Origin: Pseudoxanthomonas daejeonensis
Lineage (GTDB): Bacteria; Pseudomonadota; Gammaproteobacteria; Xanthomonadales; Xanthomonadaceae
Length of the DNA: 64,000 nt
Direction: 5' to 3'
Assembly: GCF_010093205.1 (NCBI RefSeq)
Contig: NZ_PDWN01000001.1
Coordinates: 62,001-126,000 of the forward strand
The position numbers were made by a program, and so were the translations under genes. How positions within the stretch are numbered: position 1 is the stretch's first letter; every line of letters begins with the position of its first letter. The notes below the pieces were generated by a model. The model was not told the origin of the DNA. It was given only the letters and a program-made list of their open reading frames with translations, and searched no databases. Positions 1 to 10,366 of the stretch are shown here, piece by piece.

Positions 1-813
1 TTGGGCCTGGAGGACGCGGCGGCGACCCTGGACTTCCGCATCGAACCGGTCCTGGCCGCCTCCGTGCCGCCGGCCGATGCAACGCCAGCGGCCGCCCCGG
101 GCGGCGGCGGCGTGGCGCCTGCCTCCGCGGGGGCCTACAGCCCCTACTCCGCACCGGTGGCAATGATGGATGTCCGTGCCGGCGCCGACCCGGTCCACGG
201 CGGCGACGTGGTCATGGCAGGCCTGTGGCGCCGCTTCGCCGCCAGTGTCGTCGACGGCCTGGTCACCGGCGTGCTCAGTTACGCCCTGCTGATCCCGCTG
301 ATGCTGGTATTCGGCATGAGCCTGTCGAGCCTGGCCCAGAACGAGCTCGCGGGGGCAGGGGCCAGCGTGACCTTCCTGTTCCTGAACTACGCGATCAGCT
401 TCGGCGTGCCGATGCTGTATTTCGCGTGGATGCACTCGTCCGGCACCCAGGCCAGCCTGGGCAAGATGGCGGTCGGGGCCAAGGTCGTGCGCACCAACGG
501 CGAGCCGATCGGCTTCGGCCGGGCCCTCCTGCGCTACCTGGCCTACCTGCTGTTCGTGCTCTTCACCTGCGGCCTGGGCGTGCTGATCTCGGGCCTGATG
601 GTCGCCTTCACCGAGCGCAAGCAGGCCCTGCACGACATGCTGTGCGACACCCTGGTGGTGGACAAGTGGGCCTACACTGACCGCCCGGAATGGCAGGAAC
701 GCGGGCTCGGCACGGTCACCGTGGTGATCCTGGTGCTGTTCGCCCTGATGTTCGTGGCGATGGCGGTGGCGGCGATCGCGATGATCGGACTGTTGTCGTC
801 GATGAAGTGGTAA
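1..813 (+). CDS. RDD family membrane protein (5' end outside window)
   Basis: The frame is open from base 1, so the gene very likely begins upstream; the TTG at base 1 is not claimed as the start. The visible 270 residues begin with a Pro/Ala/Gly-rich linker (about 20-45) and then an RDD-type domain. Its signature Arg and Asp lie in RRFAASVVDG (about residues 77-86), where the first membrane helix begins. Further helices lie at about 122-143, 178-203 and 238-262. The Leu-Gly-Lys-Met segment near 152-156 is also typical of the family. RDD proteins are small inner-membrane proteins of mostly unknown function; a few have been linked to ion antiport. The gene is co-directional with topA, 201 bases away. 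Family assignment is firm; function is not. Confidence 0.85.
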   Translation: MGLEDAAATLDFRIEPVLAASVPPADATPAAAPGGGGVAPASAGAYSPYSAPVAMMDVRAGADPVHGGDVVMAGLWRRFAASVVDGLVTGVLSYALLIPLMLVFGMSLSSLAQNELAGAGASVTFLFLNYAISFGVPMLYFAWMHSSGTQASLGKMAVGAKVVRTNGEPIGFGRALLRYLAYLLFVLFTCGLGVLISGLMVAFTERKQALHDMLCDTLVVDKWAYTDRPEWQERGLGTVTVVILVLFALMFVAMAVAAIAMIGLLSSMKW

Positions 814-851
814 AAGGGCTCCCCATCGGGCCGGGCGGCGGAACGCCCGGC

Positions 852-887
852 TTGACACGGCCGGCCACGGCGTGATTCACGTATAAA
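852..887 (+). promoter_or_regulatory. candidate topA promoter elements
   Basis: A perfect TTGACA lies at 852-857 and TATAAA at 882-887, but the 24-base spacing is too long for a single sigma-70 promoter. Each may pair with a weaker partner. The AT-rich patch is the only one between the RDD gene and topA. Confidence 0.35.
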
Positions 888-900
888 AAGGACAGCGACC

Positions 901-926
901 ACGCCCGGGGGGCCCCTCCCGGGCGT
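901..926 (+). other. GC-rich hairpin in the topA leader
   Basis: A 9-base inverted repeat (ACGCCCGGG, 901-909, and its complement, 918-926) encloses an 8-base GC-rich loop. No T tract follows, so a rho-independent terminator is not supported. It lies in the presumed topA 5' leader. Confidence 0.4.
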
Positions 927-1014
927 CGGCTTCTCTGGCGACAGCGTTCTTCACGTGACGCTAACCGCCCGCATCCGGTCCCGGAAGGACCGCCGCCGCA
1001 CCCAGACTATTGCC

Positions 1015-3528
<2,514 letters not shown>

Positions 3529-3589
3529 GAACCCGGTCACCCCGGACCTTCATCCCGCGCCATCAATCGCGCGACTAACATCGCCCGCC

Positions 3590-4153
3590 ATGGCCCGCAC
3601 CCTCGCCATCGACGAAGCCTCCGCGCTGCTCCAGCGCGGAGGCGTGCTCGCCTACCCGACCGAGGCGGTTTGGGGGCTGGGCTGCGATCCGGACAACGAG
3701 GCCGCCGTCCTGCGCCTGCTGGAACTCAAGCAGCGCCCGGTCGAGAAGGGCCTGATCCTGGTCACCGCGCACCTGGATCCGCTGCGCCGCTGGCTCGACC
3801 TTCCCGCGCTGCCGGCCGAACGCCTGGCGCGCGTGCTGGCCAGCTGGCCCGGGCCGCACACATGGGTGATGCCGGCCGCCGCCGACGCGCCGGCATGGAT
3901 CACCGGTGGGCGCGACAGCATCGCGGTGCGGATCAGCGACCACCCGGTCGTCATTGCCCTGTGCGAGGCGTTCGGGGGCGCGCTCGTTTCCACCAGCGCC
4001 AACCGCGGCGGTGAACCCCCGGCGCGCAGCCGATCCGAACTGGATCCGGTGCTGGACGAGGCCATCGACGGGATCGTCGCCGGCGATACCGGGGAGCTGG
4101 CGCAACCCACGCCGATCCGCGTCGCCCGCGACGGCAGCCTCCTGCGATCCTGA
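3590..4153 (+). CDS. tsaC: L-threonylcarbamoyladenylate synthase (Sua5/YciO/YrdC family)
   Basis: A 187-residue YrdC-type protein. It makes threonylcarbamoyl-AMP from threonine, bicarbonate and ATP, the first step of t6A37 modification of ANN-decoding tRNAs. Family marks are the KQRPVEKGLIL segment (about 45-55), which binds nucleotide and threonine, and STSANRGGEPP (about 134-144). The length fits the short TsaC form without the Sua5 extension. A TAACAT -10-like hexamer (3576-3581) ends 8 bases before the ATG, and no Shine-Dalgarno sequence is visible, so the mRNA may be leaderless. The partner transferase tsaD is also in this window at 37.3-38.4 kb. Confidence 0.95.
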   Translation: MARTLAIDEASALLQRGGVLAYPTEAVWGLGCDPDNEAAVLRLLELKQRPVEKGLILVTAHLDPLRRWLDLPALPAERLARVLASWPGPHTWVMPAAADAPAWITGGRDSIAVRISDHPVVIALCEAFGGALVSTSANRGGEPPARSRSELDPVLDEAIDGIVAGDTGELAQPTPIRVARDGSLLRS

Positions 4154-4182
4154 TTGCAAGCTGGCATCCACGCGCGTCGCGC

Positions 4183-4281
4183 TAGGATGGCGACATGTAC
4201 TGCCTTCCGCTCCGGCGCACCTGCATCGCCCTCGCCGTAGCGACTGCTCCGGCGCAACGCGGCGGCAATCCGACGGACTGA
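4183..4281 (+). other. candidate leaderless upstream ORF coupled to the DUF4124 gene
   Basis: TAGGAT at 4183-4188 looks like a -10 box, with CTGGCA (4161-4166) 16 bases upstream as a possible -35. An ATG at 4195 sits at the expected transcription start and opens a 28-codon frame ending with TGA at 4279-4281, two bases before the ATG of the next gene. The peptide is Cys- and Arg-containing with no recognisable domain. It could be a leaderless leader peptide translated in coupling with the downstream gene. This is a sequence-based inference only. Confidence 0.35.
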
Positions 4282-4283
4282 CC

Positions 4284-5006
4284 ATGCGCGGCCACGCGAC
4301 ACTCCTGCTCCTGCCGCTTTTTGCCATCCTGCCGGCCCCGCCTGCTGGCGCGCAGCAGGCGGCCACGGGCGGCGTGACCATCTATCGCTGCGTCGACAGC
4401 CGCGGCCAGCTGGTCGCGCTGCGCGATTCGCCCTGCCGCGACGGCGAACGCCAGGAAACGGTGCAGATGCAGCGCCCGCAGGATCCGCCGGCGCGGGCCG
4501 CTTCCACCGCTACGCCGGTAGCGGCCAGCGCACCGGTCGCGCCCGATCGCGAAGTCCGCATCATCACCGTGGCAGAGCCGGCACCGGTGTACGAGTGCAC
4601 CGCACCGGACGGCACGACCTACACCAGCGCCTCCGGCGAAGGCCAGTCGCGCTGGGTGCCGTTGTGGACGATGGGCTACCCGGTGGGACCGGGGCCACGG
4701 CCGCGACCGCCGCAGCCCGGCCTGCCGCCGGTCAGGCCCGCCGGTCCCGCTCCGGTTGCCGCCGGTGCGGGCCGGCCTCACGGCGGCGGGCACAGGCCAT
4801 CGCCCGGGGTGATCGTGCCCGGCGGCACCTGGGTGCGTGACTCGTGCGTGCGCCTGTCGCGGGAGGAGGTGTGCGGAGCGCTCTCGGACCGGCGCTACGA
4901 GATCCTGCGCGTCTACCATGCCGGCATGCCGAGCGAACGTGCGGCGCTGGATCGCGAACAGCGCGAAATCGATGCACGCATGGCCAACGAATGCAGGACG
5001 CCCTGA
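4284..5006 (+). CDS. secreted DUF4124-type protein
   Basis: A 240-residue exported protein. The ATG at 4284 gives a signal peptide (hydrophobic core about 6-18, cleavage near Ala-Gly-Ala-Gln, 22-24). A DUF4124-like segment follows (IYRCVDSRGQ with a paired Cys about 19 residues later, about residues 33-53). The middle is Pro/Gly-rich (about 140-175). A C-terminal region carries two Cys and a helical Glu/Arg-rich end. DUF4124 modules are periplasmic or surface proteins of unknown role, common in this family. The stop at 5006 is 4 bases from the next gene, which has the same architecture, so the two are probably a duplicated pair in one operon. Confidence 0.8.
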   Translation: MRGHATLLLLPLFAILPAPPAGAQQAATGGVTIYRCVDSRGQLVALRDSPCRDGERQETVQMQRPQDPPARAASTATPVAASAPVAPDREVRIITVAEPAPVYECTAPDGTTYTSASGEGQSRWVPLWTMGYPVGPGPRPRPPQPGLPPVRPAGPAPVAAGAGRPHGGGHRPSPGVIVPGGTWVRDSCVRLSREEVCGALSDRRYEILRVYHAGMPSERAALDREQREIDARMANECRTP

Positions 5007-5010
5007 ACGC

Positions 5011-5925
5011 ATGTTCCGCCTGAACCGACGCTTCTTTTTCCGCCCGATGCACGTATCGCTGGTACTCCTGCTGTGCACCCTTGCGGGTACGGCCGCCGCA
5101 CAAGGCACCACGATCTACCGCTGCACCGACGCAGCCGGCGAACTCACCGTGCAGAACCGGCCCTGCCCGGCGGGCAGCACCCAGCGCCAACAACAGGTGC
5201 AGGGCGTCTCCAGTGCGCCGGCCGGCGCCACGCCCACGGCGGCTCCCCTACCGGCTCCAGCCGCCATGCCGCCCCCGGCTCCCGTGCCGGCTGCGACGGC
5301 GCAGGTGCTGACGGACGCCGCGCCCACGGCGCTCCAGACGATCTACCGCTGCACTGACGCCGCCGGCAACCTGACCGTGCAGAACCTGCCCTGTCCTTCC
5401 GGAACGACCCAGCGCCAGCAGCAGGTTCAGGGCGTGTCGAACACACCGGCGCGCGCACCGACCGCATCCCCGACGCCCCCTGCCCCGGCGACCACCGACA
5501 GCGGTGGATTCGTCAGCACGTCCACCGGTCCCGAGCCGCGCATCCTCGACAGTGCCAACCTGCCACGGACCCCGCCGCCGCAAGCACCCGAACCCGACCC
5601 CGGGCGTCTGCCGCCTCCGCCGCTGTTCCGCTGCACCACCTACGACAACGACGCCTATCTGAGCGAAGAACAGGAGCAGCCGCCGCGCTGCCTGGCGTTG
5701 CGTACCGTCGGCCTGGACGGCAATCCGGCCGGTGGCGCCGGCAGGGCCTGCGAAGTGGTACGCGACCGGTGCGCGCGCGTCCCCGATGGCTCGGCCTGCG
5801 AAGCGTGGCATCGCTATGCACGCGAAGCCGAATCACGCTTCCGCTTCGCCCACCCGGACAACGTCGAACGACGTCGCATCGAATACGAGCGCCTGGCGAA
5901 GATCGTCGGCGAAAGCTGCGGTTGA
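5011..5925 (+). CDS. secreted protein with two DUF4124-like repeats
   Basis: A 304-residue exported protein starting at ATG 5011, with a signal peptide ending near Ala30. Two nearly identical 34-residue DUF4124-like units (34-67 and 110-143) each contain IYRCTDAAG and a second Cys 17 residues after the first. They are joined by a Pro/Ala linker. Another Pro-rich linker leads to a distinct C-terminal domain (about 200-304) with six Cys and many charged residues. The internal duplication and the similar upstream gene point to repeated local duplication. No enzymatic motif is visible and the function is unknown. A GTAG-like REP half-element follows the gene. Confidence 0.8.
   Translation: MFRLNRRFFFRPMHVSLVLLLCTLAGTAAAQGTTIYRCTDAAGELTVQNRPCPAGSTQRQQQVQGVSSAPAGATPTAAPLPAPAAMPPPAPVPAATAQVLTDAAPTALQTIYRCTDAAGNLTVQNLPCPSGTTQRQQQVQGVSNTPARAPTASPTPPAPATTDSGGFVSTSTGPEPRILDSANLPRTPPPQAPEPDPGRLPPPPLFRCTTYDNDAYLSEEQEQPPRCLALRTVGLDGNPAGGAGRACEVVRDRCARVPDGSACEAWHRYAREAESRFRFAHPDNVERRRIEYERLAKIVGESCG
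5110..5439 (+). repeat. intragenic direct repeat (two 102-base units)
   Basis: Bases 5110-5211 and 5338-5439 encode the two DUF4124-like units. They differ mainly at third codon positions and a few conservative changes, so the duplication is kept under protein-level selection. Confidence 0.85.
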
Positions 5926-6006
5926 GCGGCAGCATCCTGCCCGGACACCCGGCGCCTTCGCGAGCCCGCCTCCGCTGATCCCTGCAAAATCCCGTCGCAG
6001 CCCCAC

Positions 6007-6034
6007 CCTTGCAGGAGGGGGTGCGACCGCGATC
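6007..6034 (+). repeat. REP-like half element
   Basis: CTTGCAGGAGGGGG then TGCGACCGCGAT matches, with changes, the head of the better preserved copies at 15871 and 32941 (GTAGGAGCGGGCATGACCGCGAT). It lies between the DUF4124 gene and the convergent TauE gene. Confidence 0.5.
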
Positions 6035-6120
6035 CCGATTCCCCTACCCCGGGCGTCACGCCCCCTGTGGTGTGCCGCGCGAGCCGGAACCACGTGTCGC
6101 CGGTGGCACGTCGCGTCGAC

Positions 6121-6927
6121 TCAGCCCGACCAGGGCACGCTCAGTCCGACTGCCAGCAGGAACAGCGCGAATACCCGCCGCAATGCCTCGCCGCTGAGCC
6201 GGTGTGCCAGCCGCGTGCCCCAGGGCGCGGCCACGACCGAAGCCACTGCCACGCCCACGGCAGCGGGCAGGTAGACGTACCCCCACCCGTGCGCAGGCAG
6301 CGCGCCGGCCGGTGCATGCATCGCGTAGCCCAGCGCGCTGGACAGTCCGATCGCCACGCCGCAAGCGCTTGAGGTGCCGACGGCGCGCACTGGCCTGACC
6401 CCGCGCCAGACCAGGAGCGGCACGGTCATGCTGCCGCCACCGATCCCGACCACCGCCGACAACGCGCCGATGCCGCCACCGGCCACGCTCATCGGCCAGC
6501 CGCGCGGAGCCTGCACTTCGCTGCCATCGCCCGGGGCGCGGGTGCGTCCGAAGCCGATCTGCCACGCCGCCACCAGGCAATAGACCGCGACGATCCAGCG
6601 TAGCGCACCATCATCCAGCGCCACGGCCACGCCACTGCCCAGCCAGCCTCCCAGCAGCAGGCCCGGCACCATCCACGCGACCGTGGGCCATAGCACGCTG
6701 CCGCGCCGGGCATGCGCACGCGCGGACGAGGCGGCGGTGAGCACGATGCTGGCGAGGGAGCTGGCCAGCGCGGCGTGCATCGCCGCCTCCTGCGGCACGC
6801 CGAACAGCGGCAACAGCCAGGCCAGTGCCGCGACCAGCACCAGGCCGCCGCCGATCCCGAGCAGGCCGGCGAGGACGCCGGCCACCAGGCCCAGCAGCGG
6901 GAACAGCAGGAATATCAGCGGTGACAA
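6121..6927 (-). CDS. sulfite exporter TauE/SafE family transporter
   Basis: A 268-residue polytopic membrane protein with about eight hydrophobic helices in two similar halves. Each half carries a Gly-rich signature (GLLGIGGGL near residues 20-30 and GIGGGSMTVPL near 160-170), diagnostic of the TauE/SafE family. Members move organosulfur anions or sulfite across the inner membrane. The substrate cannot be read from the sequence, and no sulfur-metabolism gene is adjacent. The gene is divergent from the lytic transglycosylase gene. Confidence 0.9.
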   Translation of the reverse strand: MSPLIFLLFPLLGLVAGVLAGLLGIGGGLVLVAALAWLLPLFGVPQEAAMHAALASSLASIVLTAASSARAHARRGSVLWPTVAWMVPGLLLGGWLGSGVAVALDDGALRWIVAVYCLVAAWQIGFGRTRAPGDGSEVQAPRGWPMSVAGGGIGALSAVVGIGGGSMTVPLLVWRGVRPVRAVGTSSACGVAIGLSSALGYAMHAPAGALPAHGWGYVYLPAAVGVAVASVVAAPWGTRLAHRLSGEALRRVFALFLLAVGLSVPWSG

Positions 6928-7008
6928 GATGACGCCTCCGGTGCGGGCCCCGTCGTGACGCGGAACGGCGCGAAAGCCGCATTGTCACGGCCATTCAGGC
7001 GCGTTGGG

Positions 7009-7014
7009 TATATT
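7009..7014 (+). promoter_or_regulatory. slt -10 box (leaderless start)
   Basis: TATATT seven bases before the slt ATG. A TTGTCA at 6982-6987 is 21 bases upstream, too far for an ordinary -35. The position would place the transcription start on or just before the ATG. Confidence 0.5.
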
Positions 7015-7021
7015 CGAGCGC

Positions 7022-9004
7022 ATGTCGCCGCCCGCCACCACCCTTTCGCTCCAATACCTCCACCGTTCCGCACTGGCACTGCTGCTGGCCGTGCCCTCGC
7101 TCGCCCTCGCCCAGGCCTCCGCTTCCGGGGCGGACAACGATGCGGCGATGAAGGCCGCCATTGGCGCCGCACAGCGCGGCCAGCTGGCGGCAGGACAGGC
7201 CGAATCCCTGCGCAACGATCCGCGCCGGCCGTGGCTGGAATACGCCCAGCTGTCGCGCAACCTCGACACGGCCGATGCCGCGCAGGTCCGTGCCTTCCTG
7301 CAACGATACGACGGCCAGGCATCCGCCAACGCGCTGCGCCCGCTGTGGCTGGCCTCGCTTTCGCGGCGCCAGCAGTGGAACGATTTCCTCGCAGACTGGC
7401 GCCCCAGTGACGATGCCGCGCTGCGCTGCGCGCGGCTCAACGCGCAGCAGGCGCTCGGTCGCACCGAAGCGGACTGGAACAGCGACGCGCAGGCCCTGTG
7501 GCGAAGCGGCAAGTCGCTGCCCGATGCCTGCGACACGACCTTCGCCACCCTGGCCGCGCGTGGCGGCCTGGACGATGCACTGCGCTGGGAACGCTTCGAC
7601 CTGGCCGTGGCCGAGGGCGATCCGGGCGTGATGCGCAGCGCGGCGCGCGGCCTTGCGGCCGATGCGCTCGCGCTGGCCCAGGACTATGCCGCCTTCGTGC
7701 AGGCCCCGCATGCACGCGCCGCGCAATGGCCGCGCGACGCGCGCAGCCGGCAGGTCGCCGCCGCCGGCCTTGCGAAGCTGGCCAGGAACGACCCCGATGG
7801 CGCCGAGCGCCAGCTTGCGCAGCTGGCGCCGGTACTGGGCATGGATGAAGCGCAGCGTGGCCAGGTGCAGTACCAGGTCGCGCTGTGGACCGTGGCCTCT
7901 TACCTGCCCGATTCGGCGCGGCGGCTGGCCGCGGTGCCCGAACCGGCCTATGACGAACGCCTGCACGAGTGGCGCGCGCGCGAAGCGATGGCCCGCAGCG
8001 ACTGGAAGGCCGCGCTCGACGCGATCCGCAGGATGCCGACGAAGCAACGCGAGGACTCGCGCTGGCGCTGGTTCGAAGGCCGCATGCTGGAAAAGACCGG
8101 TCGCGGCGCCGAAGCACAGGCGCTGTTCCGCAGCGCGGCCGCTTCGCCGACCTTCCATGGATTCCTCGCCGCCGACCGGCTCAAGTTGCCCTATGCCTTG
8201 TGCCCGTGGGACCCGGCCGACCCGCCGGCGCTGCGCAAGGAAGTCGCGCGCGATCCTGCACTGGTCCGTGCGCTGGCGCTGCAGCGGATCGACCAGCCGG
8301 GCTGGGCGGTGCGCGAGTGGAACGATGCGCTGACCCGCTTCGACGACGCCCGCCGCCGCACTGCGGTAGCGCTGGCGCAGGAACAAGGCTGGTTCGACCG
8401 CGCGGTGTTCTCGCTGGGCAAGCAGCCCGACGAGCAGCGCCTGTACAAGCTGCGCTTCCCGCTGCACCACGACGCCGACATCCGCGCGGCCGCCAGGCGC
8501 AACGACCTGGATCCGGCCTGGATCGCCGCCGAGATCCGCGCCGAGAGCACTTTCAATCCCAATGCGCGCTCGCCGGCCAACGCGCGCGGCCTGATGCAGT
8601 TGCTGCCGGGCACCGCCGCCGGCGTGGCCCAGCGCACCGGGCTGCCGTATGCCGGCGCCGAAAGCCTGTACGACTCGTCCACCAACATCGCCCTGGGCAG
8701 CGCCTACCTGCGCGAGATGGAGGACAAGTACGGCCAGACCTACCAGGCCATCGCCGCCTACAACGCCGGGCCGACGCCAACTGCACGCTGGCTGTCGCAG
8801 CGGCCCTCGCACGATCCGGACCTGTGGATCGAGACGATCAGCTACAAGGAAACCCGCGACTACGTGGCCCGCGTGCTGGCCTTCAGCGCGATCTACGACT
8901 GGCTGCTCAACAAGGACGCGCTCCCGGTCAGCGAACGCCTGCTCGGCCACAACGCGGGCGCGCGCAAGCGCTTCGCCTGCCCGACTCCGGCATTGGCGAT
9001 CTGA
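7022..9004 (+). CDS. slt: soluble lytic murein transglycosylase
   Basis: A 660-residue periplasmic enzyme that cleaves the MurNAc-GlcNAc bond of peptidoglycan to leave 1,6-anhydroMurNAc. The ATG at 7022 is preferred over TTG at 7004: it gives a signal peptide ending near Ala28-Gln-Ala, and a TATATT -10 box at 7009-7014 would start transcription at this ATG. Residues 40-450 are the alpha-helical superhelical U-domain. The C-terminal SLT domain has catalytic Glu508 in RAESTFNP, then the [10 protein letters not shown] and [13 protein letters not shown] motifs. The length matches Slt70-type enzymes. cca follows 31 bases downstream. Confidence 0.95.
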   Translation: MSPPATTLSLQYLHRSALALLLAVPSLALAQASASGADNDAAMKAAIGAAQRGQLAAGQAESLRNDPRRPWLEYAQLSRNLDTADAAQVRAFLQRYDGQASANALRPLWLASLSRRQQWNDFLADWRPSDDAALRCARLNAQQALGRTEADWNSDAQALWRSGKSLPDACDTTFATLAARGGLDDALRWERFDLAVAEGDPGVMRSAARGLAADALALAQDYAAFVQAPHARAAQWPRDARSRQVAAAGLAKLARNDPDGAERQLAQLAPVLGMDEAQRGQVQYQVALWTVASYLPDSARRLAAVPEPAYDERLHEWRAREAMARSDWKAALDAIRRMPTKQREDSRWRWFEGRMLEKTGRGAEAQALFRSAAASPTFHGFLAADRLKLPYALCPWDPADPPALRKEVARDPALVRALALQRIDQPGWAVREWNDALTRFDDARRRTAVALAQEQGWFDRAVFSLGKQPDEQRLYKLRFPLHHDADIRAAARRNDLDPAWIAAEIRAESTFNPNARSPANARGLMQLLPGTAAGVAQRTGLPYAGAESLYDSSTNIALGSAYLREMEDKYGQTYQAIAAYNAGPTPTARWLSQRPSHDPDLWIETISYKETRDYVARVLAFSAIYDWLLNKDALPVSERLLGHNAGARKRFACPTPALAI

Positions 9005-9022
9005 GCCGGAGGGGCCGCACGC

Positions 9023-9028
9023 TACGAT
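9023..9028 (+). promoter_or_regulatory. cca -10-like box
   Basis: TACGAT seven bases before the ATG at 9036, the same arrangement as at slt, tsaC and the small frame at 4195. It favours 9036 over 9027 as the start. Confidence 0.4.
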
Positions 9029-9035
9029 GGGCGCC

Positions 9036-10289
9036 ATGGATACCTATCTTGTCGGCGGCGCGGTACGCGATGAACTGCTGGGACTGGCGCCCGGGGACCG
9101 CGACTGGGTCGTGGTCGGCGCCACGCCGCAACGGATGCTCGATGCCGGCTTCAAGCCGGTAGGCAGCGACTTCCCGGTGTTCCTGCACCCGCGCACCGGC
9201 GAGGAACACGCGTTGGCCCGGACCGAGCGCAAGAGCGGGCGTGGCCATCGTGGATTCGTGGTCGACGCCGATCCGGCGGTGACCCTGGAAGAAGACCTGC
9301 AACGCCGCGACTTCACCATCAACGCGATCGCCCGCGACGCGCAGGGCGACCTGGTCGATCCCTATGGCGGCGTGGACGACATCGATGCGCGCGTGCTGCG
9401 CCATGTGGGGCCTGCCTTCGCCGAGGATCCGCTGCGCGTGCTGCGTGCGGGCCGCTTCATGGCCCGCTTCGCACCGCTGGGTTTCACCGTCGCGCCGGAA
9501 ACCCTGTTGCTGATGCGGCAGATGGTCGCCAGCGGCGAACTCGATGCGCTGGTGCCCGAGCGCGTCTGGCAGGAACTGCGCAAGGCGCTGGCCGCGCCGC
9601 AGCCCTCGGCGTTCCTCGCCACGATGCATGCCTGCGGCGCGCTGGCGGCGATCCTGCCCGAGGTCGATGCGCTGTACGGCGTGCCGCAGCGCGCGGAGTA
9701 CCACCCCGAAATCGACACCGGCGTGCACCAGCAGATGGTCAGCGACATGGCCGCGCGCCTGGCTCCCGGCGATGACCTGGCCGGCTTCGCCGCGCTCACC
9801 CACGACCTGGGCAAGGCACTGACGCCGGGCGACGTCTTGCCCAAGCACATCGGCCACGAACATGCCGGCCTCAAGCCACTGGCCGCGCTGTGCGAACGGC
9901 TGAAGGTGCCGCTCGAACACCGCCGCCTGGCCGAAGCGGTGTGCCGCGAACACCTCAACGTCCACCGCCTGGCCGAACTGCGCGATGCGACCGTGCTCGA
10001 ACTGCTCGAGCGCTGCGATGCCCTCCGCCGGCCCGAACGCGTGGCGCGTATCGCGCTGACCTGCGAGGCCGACGCGCGTGGCCGCCTCGGCAGCGAGGAT
10101 GCCGACTACCCGCAGGGCCCCGAGTTGCGCCGGGTGCACGCGGCCGCGCTGGCGGTGAACGCGCGCGATCTGGACGGCGGCGGAGGCCTCAGTGGGCCGC
10201 AGGTCGGGGAAGCCGTGCGCCGTGCGCGCGTGGCCGCGATCGGACAGGCCCGCACGCTGCGCCGGTCGCAGGAATCCGGCGGCGCCTGA
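9036..10289 (+). CDS. cca: CCA-adding tRNA nucleotidyltransferase
   Basis: A 417-residue class II nucleotidyltransferase that builds or repairs the 3'-CCA end of tRNA without a template. The start is set at ATG 9036 because [16 protein letters not shown] aligns with the family N-terminus; an ATG at 9027 adds three residues. A TACGAT box (9023-9028) sits 7 bases upstream, so the mRNA may be leaderless. Visible motifs are the G-G-A-V-R-D nucleotide loop, the catalytic Asp pair in GDRDWVVVG, the RRDFTINA motif (about 90) and, unlike class II enzymes of many species, a C-terminal HD phosphohydrolase domain (LTHDLGKA, about 256-263). The HD domain suggests additional 2',3'-cyclic phosphodiesterase or phosphatase activity, as in E. 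coli. Confidence 0.95.
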   Translation: MDTYLVGGAVRDELLGLAPGDRDWVVVGATPQRMLDAGFKPVGSDFPVFLHPRTGEEHALARTERKSGRGHRGFVVDADPAVTLEEDLQRRDFTINAIARDAQGDLVDPYGGVDDIDARVLRHVGPAFAEDPLRVLRAGRFMARFAPLGFTVAPETLLLMRQMVASGELDALVPERVWQELRKALAAPQPSAFLATMHACGALAAILPEVDALYGVPQRAEYHPEIDTGVHQQMVSDMAARLAPGDDLAGFAALTHDLGKALTPGDVLPKHIGHEHAGLKPLAALCERLKVPLEHRRLAEAVCREHLNVHRLAELRDATVLELLERCDALRRPERVARIALTCEADARGRLGSEDADYPQGPELRRVHAAALAVNARDLDGGGGLSGPQVGEAVRRARVAAIGQARTLRRSQESGGA

Positions 10290-10366
10290 CGTCGCGGCCC
10301 ACCGGCTTTCGCCTGCAGGTACCCTTGCGTTGCGCGGGCATTGCCGCGATGCCAGGGAAGTAGTTC

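Noticed and set aside
6995-9037. 680-codon minus-strand frame opposite slt
   Set aside because: Same cause; the slt frame has signal peptide and catalytic motifs.
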